From Bacteroidales bacterium (GTDB taxonomy: Bacteria > Bacteroidota > Bacteroidia > Bacteroidales > Marinilabiliaceae): 18,811 bases of DNA. The translations under genes and the position numbers were made by a program. This document shows positions 14,952 through 18,811 of this stretch, one piece after another; positions within the stretch are counted from its first letter, which is position 1; the number at the start of each line of letters is the position of its first letter. The stretch lies in contig SFOL01000032.1 of assembly GCA_004552385.1 (NCBI GenBank), positions 1-18,811 of the forward strand, read 5' to 3'. The notes beneath the pieces are model-generated. The model searched no databases, was not told where the DNA came from, and saw nothing but the letters and a program-made list of their open reading frames with translations.

Positions 14952-15032
14952 ATGCAGACAATGCGATTTTATTTCGGCTTCTATTTTTACTTCTTTGCAG
15001 ACAGCAGGGGAGCAGGTGGTTGCCGCATCTAA
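14952..15032 (+). CDS. Phe/Tyr-rich leader peptide of the aromatic operon attenuator
   Basis: A 26-codon ORF reads MQTMRFYFGFYFYFFADSRG followed by AGGCRI and stop. Codons 6-15 encode FYFGFYFYFF: six Phe and three Tyr in ten codons, using both codons for each amino acid. This is the hallmark of a leader peptide whose translation senses charged tRNA, as in the enterobacterial pheA leader. The start could be ATG 14952 or the in-frame ATG 14961. The stop TAA is at 15030. The ORF overlaps the segment (15013-15019) that can pair with the 5' arm of the terminator, so ribosome position would decide the RNA fold. It is followed 90 nt later by the prephenate dehydratase gene. A second reading frame from ATG 14941 gives no aromatic run and is not favoured. 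Confidence 0.85.
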   Translation: MQTMRFYFGFYFYFFADSRGAGGCRI

Positions 15033-15070
15033 GCGCAAGGTCTTATGACGAGATATGAGAGGCCCACCTG
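15013..15070 (+). promoter_or_regulatory. antiterminator pairing of the Phe/Tyr attenuator
   Basis: CAGGTGG at 15013-15019 is exactly complementary to CCACCTG at 15064-15070. After a 2-nt bulge (TT, 15020-15021), GCC at 15022-15024 pairs with GGC at 15061-15063, giving 10 bp in total. This fold uses up the 5' arm of the terminator at 15059-15087. A15066, which is mismatched in the terminator, is properly paired here. A ribosome stalled on the aromatic codons (14967-14996) would leave 15013 onward free, while one at the stop codon would cover it. Confidence 0.75.
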
Positions 15071-15095
15071 AGTTTCAGGCGGGTCTCATTTTTTT
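15059..15095 (+). terminator. attenuator terminator before prephenate dehydratase gene
   Basis: GAGGCCC (15059-15065) pairs with GGGTCTC (15081-15087) and CCTGA (15067-15071) with TCAGG (15075-15079). There is one A-C mismatch (15066/15080), one G-U pair and a GTT loop. ATTTTTTT (seven Ts, 15089-15095) follows. It lies after the leader ORF and 27 nt before the first structural gene, the place expected for a transcription attenuator. Confidence 0.9.
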
Positions 15096-15122
15096 ATCAA
15101 GGTATTAATCTATCACTGGAAA

Positions 15123-16070
15123 GTGGAACGCAGCGACATCAACAAGTCAGTCATCGATCTGGTCGAGGCCAATGAGGAGAGCTTAAAGAACGACAAGGTG
15201 CGACGCCCCAAGAGGCGCGTGGCCATTCAAGGCGTCAGTGGCGCCAATCATGAGATTGCGGCCCGCGAGTTCTTCCGTGATTTCGATGTCGAGGTTGTCC
15301 CATGCCTCACCTTCGAGGAGCTCTTCCGCAGAGTGCGCGAGGAAGACGACCTCTACGGCATCTGCGCCATCGAGAACACCCTCGTCGGCTCCATCAACGC
15401 CAACTACACACTGCTCAAAGACTCGGGTCTCGAGGTCATCGGTGAGTACAAGTTGCGAATCAAGCACAACCTTATGGCGCTGCCAGGCGTCAAGATTGAG
15501 GACATACGCGAGGTGCACAGCCACCCCATGGCTCTTGCCCAGTGCAAGGCTTTCTTCTCTGGCTACCCCCGCATCCGCCTCATCGAGAGCGAGGATACTG
15601 CCCTCTCGGCCAAAGACGTGGCGGATAAGGGCTTGCGCGACGTGGCGGCCATTGCGCCCGAGATAGCGGCCGACATCTACGGGCTAAACATCATCGGCCG
15701 CGGCATCGAGACCAACAAGAAGAACTTTACGCGTTTCCTTGTGGTCAACGAGAGCGGCGTCTTTGATCGTGACGAGCTTCTGGCGCAAAACAGGATCAAC
15801 CGCGCGTCCGTCGTCTTCAGCATTGCGCAGGCGGGCGAGGTCGGCAGCCTCTCAAAAGTCCTTACCGTTCTCGCTTTCTACGGTATCAACCTCACTAAGA
15901 TACAGTCCAACCCCGTCGTCGGTCATGAGTGGGAGTACATCTTCTACGTCGACCTCTCGTTCTCCAATTACACCCGGTATGTCCAGGCGATAGCCGCCGT
16001 CAGGCCTCTCTGCGCCTCTCTGCGCATCCTTGGCGAGTATGAGACCGGGCGTCAGAGCGTAGGCGACTGA
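15123..16070 (+). CDS. pheA: prephenate dehydratase with ACT domain
   Basis: The enzyme converts prephenate to phenylpyruvate, the committed step to phenylalanine, in the cytoplasm. The 315-residue reading starts at GTG 15123. The catalytic domain begins near residue 31 with RRVAIQGVSGANHEIAAREFF, so GTG 15198 is an alternative start; no in-frame ATG lies upstream of the conserved part. Within the domain are YGICAIENTLVGSINANYTLL (about 78-98), a SHPMALAQC segment, and NFTRFLVV with the conserved Thr203. An ACT regulatory domain follows (about 232-308). GEVGSLSKVL is its first Phe-binding motif region, and IQSNP replaces the classical ESRP, which I believe is common in this phylum. There is no fused chorismate mutase; that activity is on the DAHP synthase two genes downstream. 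Expression is probably controlled by the leader attenuator. Confidence 0.92.
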   Translation: MERSDINKSVIDLVEANEESLKNDKVRRPKRRVAIQGVSGANHEIAAREFFRDFDVEVVPCLTFEELFRRVREEDDLYGICAIENTLVGSINANYTLLKDSGLEVIGEYKLRIKHNLMALPGVKIEDIREVHSHPMALAQCKAFFSGYPRIRLIESEDTALSAKDVADKGLRDVAAIAPEIAADIYGLNIIGRGIETNKKNFTRFLVVNESGVFDRDELLAQNRINRASVVFSIAQAGEVGSLSKVLTVLAFYGINLTKIQSNPVVGHEWEYIFYVDLSFSNYTRYVQAIAAVRPLCASLRILGEYETGRQSVGD

Positions 16071-16123
16071 TAACGCAAGACCCCTTTTTTATTACCCGAT
16101 TTGATAAATAGATAACGTCAGAT

Positions 16124-17284
16124 ATGATTATTTCTCCCGCCAATCGCGCTGCCCAAGTCGAGGAGTACTACTTCTCGCGGAACAACCGCCGTCTCGATGC
16201 CATGCGCAAGAGCGGCGTAGATGTCATCAACCTCGGCATCGGCAGCCCCGACATGCCGCCGGCCGACTCGGTTGTGAAGACTCTCGCCGAGGCCGCCGCT
16301 TTGCCTAATGTCCACGGATATCAGCCCTATACGGGTATTCCTCAGCTCCGTCAGGGCTATGCCGAGTGGTATCAGAAGTGGTATGGAGTCTCGCTCGACC
16401 CCGACCATGAGATTCTGCCGCTCATCGGATCGAAAGAGGGCATCATGCACATCATGATGGCTTTCATCAACGAGGGTGACGGAGTCCTCGTCCCCGATCC
16501 CGGCTACCCGACGTACTCTTCCGTGGCCAAACTCGTGGGCGCCAAGACGCAAACCTATAAGCTCTATGAGCATCTCGGTTGGCAGCCCGACTTTGACGAA
16601 CTTGAGAAGATGGATCTCGATGGAGTCAAGATCATGTGGACCAACTACTCCAACATGCCCACAGGCGCGCCTGCCACCACTGAGCTCTATCAGAGGCTCG
16701 TCGACTTCGGTCGCCGCCATGGCATCCTCATCTGCAACGACAACCCTTACAGCTTCATCCTCAATGAGAATCCGCTTTCCATCCTCTCCATCGAGGGTGC
16801 CAAGGACGTCTGCATTGAGCTCAACTCCATGAGCAAGGCTCATAACATGGCGGGATGGCGTTTCGGCATGGCGGCCTCAAACCCGGAGATTATAGCGACG
16901 GTGCTCAGGGTCAAGAGTAATATGGACAGCGGAGTCTTCCGCCCCATGCAGCTTGCCGCCGCCGAGGCTCTCAAACTTGACAAGCGGTGGTTCTCCGCGC
17001 TCAACGCCGAGTATCGTGAGCGACAGAAGTACGCTTTCGCCATCATGGACGCTTTGAGGTGCAAATACAACCCCGCGCAGGGCGGACTTTTCGTCTGGGC
17101 CAAGGTGGAAGACAAGTGGGAGTCGGCCGAGGCGCAGAGCGACGACATATTGCGCCAGACGGGAGTTTTCATCACGCCGGGCTTCATCTTCGGCAGTCAG
17201 GGACGGCGCTTCCTGCGCATCTCGCTTTGCGCCAAGATTCCTGTCTTCGAAGAGGCTCTTAAGCGCATCAAGGAGATGAAATAA
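16124..17284 (+). CDS. class I/II PLP aminotransferase, probably for aromatic amino acid synthesis
   Basis: This is a fold type I PLP-dependent aminotransferase of 386 residues, the usual length for the aspartate/LL-diaminopimelate aminotransferase branch. The PLP lysine is Lys238 in NSMSKAHNMAGWRFGM. Other landmarks are NLGIGSPDMPP (about 36-46), HGYQPYTGIPQLR (about 64-76), PDPGYPTY (about 125-132) and an NYSNMPTGAP segment in place of the common NPNNPTG. The C-terminal conserved arginine is in RFLRISLC. Sequence alone does not settle the substrate. Its place between prephenate dehydratase and DAHP synthase/chorismate mutase suggests that it transaminates phenylpyruvate and 4-hydroxyphenylpyruvate, or possibly prephenate itself, but this is inference from context. 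The gap to the upstream gene is 53 bp, with no terminator. Confidence 0.87.
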   Translation: MIISPANRAAQVEEYYFSRNNRRLDAMRKSGVDVINLGIGSPDMPPADSVVKTLAEAAALPNVHGYQPYTGIPQLRQGYAEWYQKWYGVSLDPDHEILPLIGSKEGIMHIMMAFINEGDGVLVPDPGYPTYSSVAKLVGAKTQTYKLYEHLGWQPDFDELEKMDLDGVKIMWTNYSNMPTGAPATTELYQRLVDFGRRHGILICNDNPYSFILNENPLSILSIEGAKDVCIELNSMSKAHNMAGWRFGMAASNPEIIATVLRVKSNMDSGVFRPMQLAAAEALKLDKRWFSALNAEYRERQKYAFAIMDALRCKYNPAQGGLFVWAKVEDKWESAEAQSDDILRQTGVFITPGFIFGSQGRRFLRISLCAKIPVFEEALKRIKEMK

Positions 17285-17342
17285 TTCACGAAGTCTTGTC
17301 CTCACTATCATACCAATCGAATAAAAAAACAACGACATAGAT

Positions 17343-18443
17343 ATGGAAGCACAACTCGAACTCGAGTCCATACTCCTCCCGGGCGTGGACAGCAAACGAC
17401 CCCTCGTCATCGCCGGTCCCTGCAGCGCCGAGACCGAGGAACAGGTTATGAACACTGCGCGTGAGCTCGCCGCCAGCGGCATCAAGATTTTCCGTGCAGG
17501 CATCTGGAAGCCGCGCACTCGCCCAGGCTCTTTCGAGGGCGTAGGTTCGGTCGGTCTGCCTTGGCTGCAGAGGGTCAAGCGCGAGACGGGTATGTACACC
17601 GCCGTCGAGGTGGCCACGGCGCAGCACGTCTACGAGGCCATTAAATACGGAATCGACATGGTATGGGTCGGCGCGCGCACCACGGCCAACCCTTTCGCTG
17701 TCCAGGAGGTCGCCGACGCGCTCCGCGGGACGGATATGCCCGTCCTCGTCAAGAATCCCGTCAACCCCGATCTTGAGCTCTGGATAGGCGCGCTCGAGCG
17801 TCTTAACCGCGCGGGCATCAAGAAGCTCGGCGTCATCCACCGCGGATTCTCTGTATACCAGAAGATCAAGTATCGCAACGACCCGCAATGGCAAATCGCC
17901 ATTGAGTTGCACAGGCGCATACCCAACCTGCCAATCATCAACGACCCGAGCCACATTTCTGGCGACTCCAACCTCATCCTCGAGGTCAGCCAACAGGCTA
18001 TGGATCTCAACTTCGACGGTCTTATCGTCGAGAGCCACGAGTGCCCCGCACAAGCTTGGTCCGACGCTAAGCAGCAGGTCACGCCCGCGCACCTCAAGAT
18101 GATCCTCTCTGATCTTGTTATCCGCGAGGCGATGATTGGCGACAAGCCGCGCACCGAGCTCGACGAGCTCCGACAGAAGATTGACCTCCTCGACAAGCAG
18201 GTGGTGGAGGTTATGGCAAAGCGCATGAGCATCTCTGAGCAGATCGCCAAATACAAGTTCGAGAACGGGGTCACAGTGCTCCAGAGCCGACGCTACGATG
18301 AGATCCTCCAGAGCCGACGCAAGGTGGCGGAGGAAAATAACCTCAACCCCGATTTCGTCGTCAAGCTCTATGAGGCCATACACGAGGAGAGCGTCAACAG
18401 GCAGACCCTCGTCATGCAGAAGCTGCAGAAGGAGAAGAAGTAA
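17343..18443 (+). CDS. bifunctional DAHP synthase / chorismate mutase
   Basis: This fused enzyme catalyses the first shikimate-pathway step (phosphoenolpyruvate plus erythrose 4-phosphate to DAHP) and also chorismate to prephenate. The N-terminal domain (residues 1-265) is a type I-beta DAHP synthase barrel with GPCS at 25-28, KPRTRPGSFEG at 56-66, GARTTANPF near 110-118 and VKNPVNPD near 136. The metal-ligand regions IHRGF, INDPSHISG and IVESHECP are also present. The C-terminal domain (about 270-358) is an AroQ-type chorismate mutase helix bundle with ELRQKIDLLDKQVVEVMAKRM and the downstream YDEIL segment. The fusion order, DAHP synthase first and mutase second, is a known Bacteroidetes arrangement. 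The two activities join pathway entry with the branch to Phe and Tyr, and the mutase domain can give end-product sensing. Length is 366 residues. It lies 58 bp after the aminotransferase gene. Confidence 0.94.
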   Translation: MEAQLELESILLPGVDSKRPLVIAGPCSAETEEQVMNTARELAASGIKIFRAGIWKPRTRPGSFEGVGSVGLPWLQRVKRETGMYTAVEVATAQHVYEAIKYGIDMVWVGARTTANPFAVQEVADALRGTDMPVLVKNPVNPDLELWIGALERLNRAGIKKLGVIHRGFSVYQKIKYRNDPQWQIAIELHRRIPNLPIINDPSHISGDSNLILEVSQQAMDLNFDGLIVESHECPAQAWSDAKQQVTPAHLKMILSDLVIREAMIGDKPRTELDELRQKIDLLDKQVVEVMAKRMSISEQIAKYKFENGVTVLQSRRYDEILQSRRKVAEENNLNPDFVVKLYEAIHEESVNRQTLVMQKLQKEKK

Positions 18444-18466
18444 TCAGGATATATAAAAAACAGGTG

Positions 18467-18502
18467 GAGGCGGCTGTGGGTGTTCGCCTGCGGCCGCGTC
18501 TC
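18467..18502 (+). other. GC-rich hairpin between DAHP synthase and prephenate dehydrogenase genes
   Basis: GCGGC (18470-18474) pairs with GCCGC (18493-18497), and GAG (18467-18469) can pair with CTC (18500-18502) across a 2-nt bulge. The loop is 18 nt and only TTCC follows. It is too weak for confident termination; it might tune tyrA expression. Confidence 0.25.
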
Positions 18503-18522
18503 TTCCTCACACTCTCACGTAT

Positions 18523-18811
18523 ATGCGTATATGCATCGTAGGCGCCGGCAAGATGGGCGCCTTCTTGGCGGACACCATGTGCCTCCTCCATGAGGTCGCA
18601 GTCTATGACGTCGATGTCAAGAAGCTCCAGTACGTCTTCAACACCAGGCGGCTCACAACTTTTGAGGAGATAAGCAAGTTCGACCCCGAGCTCCTCATCA
18701 ACGCCGTCACCCTCAAATACACACTCAAGACTTTTGAGGACGTCCTGCCTTATGTGTCTGAGCGTTGCATGTTGTCTGACATCGCGTCGGTCAAGACTGG
18801 TCTTCTCGAGT
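18523..18811 (+). CDS. tyrA: prephenate dehydrogenase, N-terminal part (cut by window end)
   Basis: An open frame from ATG 18523 runs off the window after 96 codons. It begins MRICIVGAGKMGAFLADTMC, a Rossmann NAD(P)-binding motif (GAGKMG at 7-12) at the extreme N-terminus. ELLINAVTLKYTLKTFEDVLP and MLSDIASVKTGLLE follow; the last matches the conserved 'D.aSVK' segment of prephenate dehydrogenases. The enzyme converts prephenate to 4-hydroxyphenylpyruvate, the tyrosine branch. It completes the operon that starts with prephenate dehydratase. The C-terminal catalytic part is outside the window, so the assignment rests on the dinucleotide-binding domain plus context. Confidence 0.85.
   Translation, partial: MRICIVGAGKMGAFLADTMCLLHEVAVYDVDVKKLQYVFNTRRLTTFEEISKFDPELLINAVTLKYTLKTFEDVLPYVSERCMLSDIASVKTGLLE

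Noticed and set aside
14941..15049. Alternative leader ORF from ATG 14941 in another frame
   Set aside because: It is slightly longer but gives only two scattered Phe residues and no amino acid run, whereas the frame from 14952 gives nine aromatic residues in ten codons.
18280..18321. 15-bp direct repeat (CTCCAGAGCCGACGC twice, 27 bp apart) in the chorismate mutase domain
   Set aside because: Both copies encode LQSRR in helical, in-frame positions consistent with the AroQ fold; no sign of a recent disruptive duplication.

Overview
The window looks like chromosomal DNA from a member of the Bacteroidales. The reasons are a PorP/SprF-type outer-membrane protein of the type IX secretion system, -7 boxes matching TAnnTTTG with no Shine-Dalgarno sequences, a lipoprotein whose acidic residues follow the lipid-bearing cysteine, and a fused DAHP synthase/chorismate mutase. 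I cannot resolve the family. There is no phage, insertion sequence, CRISPR array, tRNA or rRNA that I can see.

Layout. Bases 1-1650 hold the 3' end of a porP-like gene and a secreted SUMF1-fold protein, possibly a GldK-like partner. Bases 1771-6390 hold a compact sufBCDS operon for Fe-S cluster assembly, closed by a strong terminator at 6440-6477. After an AT-rich gap comes a two-gene cellobiose-use unit: a GPH-family sugar/cation symporter with a large extra periplasmic domain, and a GH94 cellobiose phosphorylase. A set of hairpins at 11035-11127 ends it. A GH28 polygalacturonase-like lipoprotein with its own promoter follows. It converges on a minus-strand NfeD-family membrane serine protease, and one long hairpin at 12800-12836 can terminate transcription from both sides.

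From about 14918 to the end lies an aromatic amino acid operon: prephenate dehydratase, a class I aminotransferase, DAHP synthase fused to chorismate mutase, and prephenate dehydrogenase (cut by the window end). Together these supply the entry step to the shikimate pathway and the steps from chorismate to phenylalanine and tyrosine.

The most interesting element is unannotated DNA in front of that operon. Bases 14918-15095 have every part of a classical transcription attenuator: a TAACTTTG -7 box, a 26-residue leader ORF with ten consecutive codons giving FYFGFYFYFF (six Phe, three Tyr), a segment inside the leader ORF that can pair with the 5' arm of a terminator, and the terminator itself with seven Ts. 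The spacing fits ribosome-stalling control by charged tRNA-Phe and tRNA-Tyr. Secondary points of interest are the symporter insert, hairpins of the same design in two operon gaps, and the catalytically degenerate SUMF1 protein beside porP.
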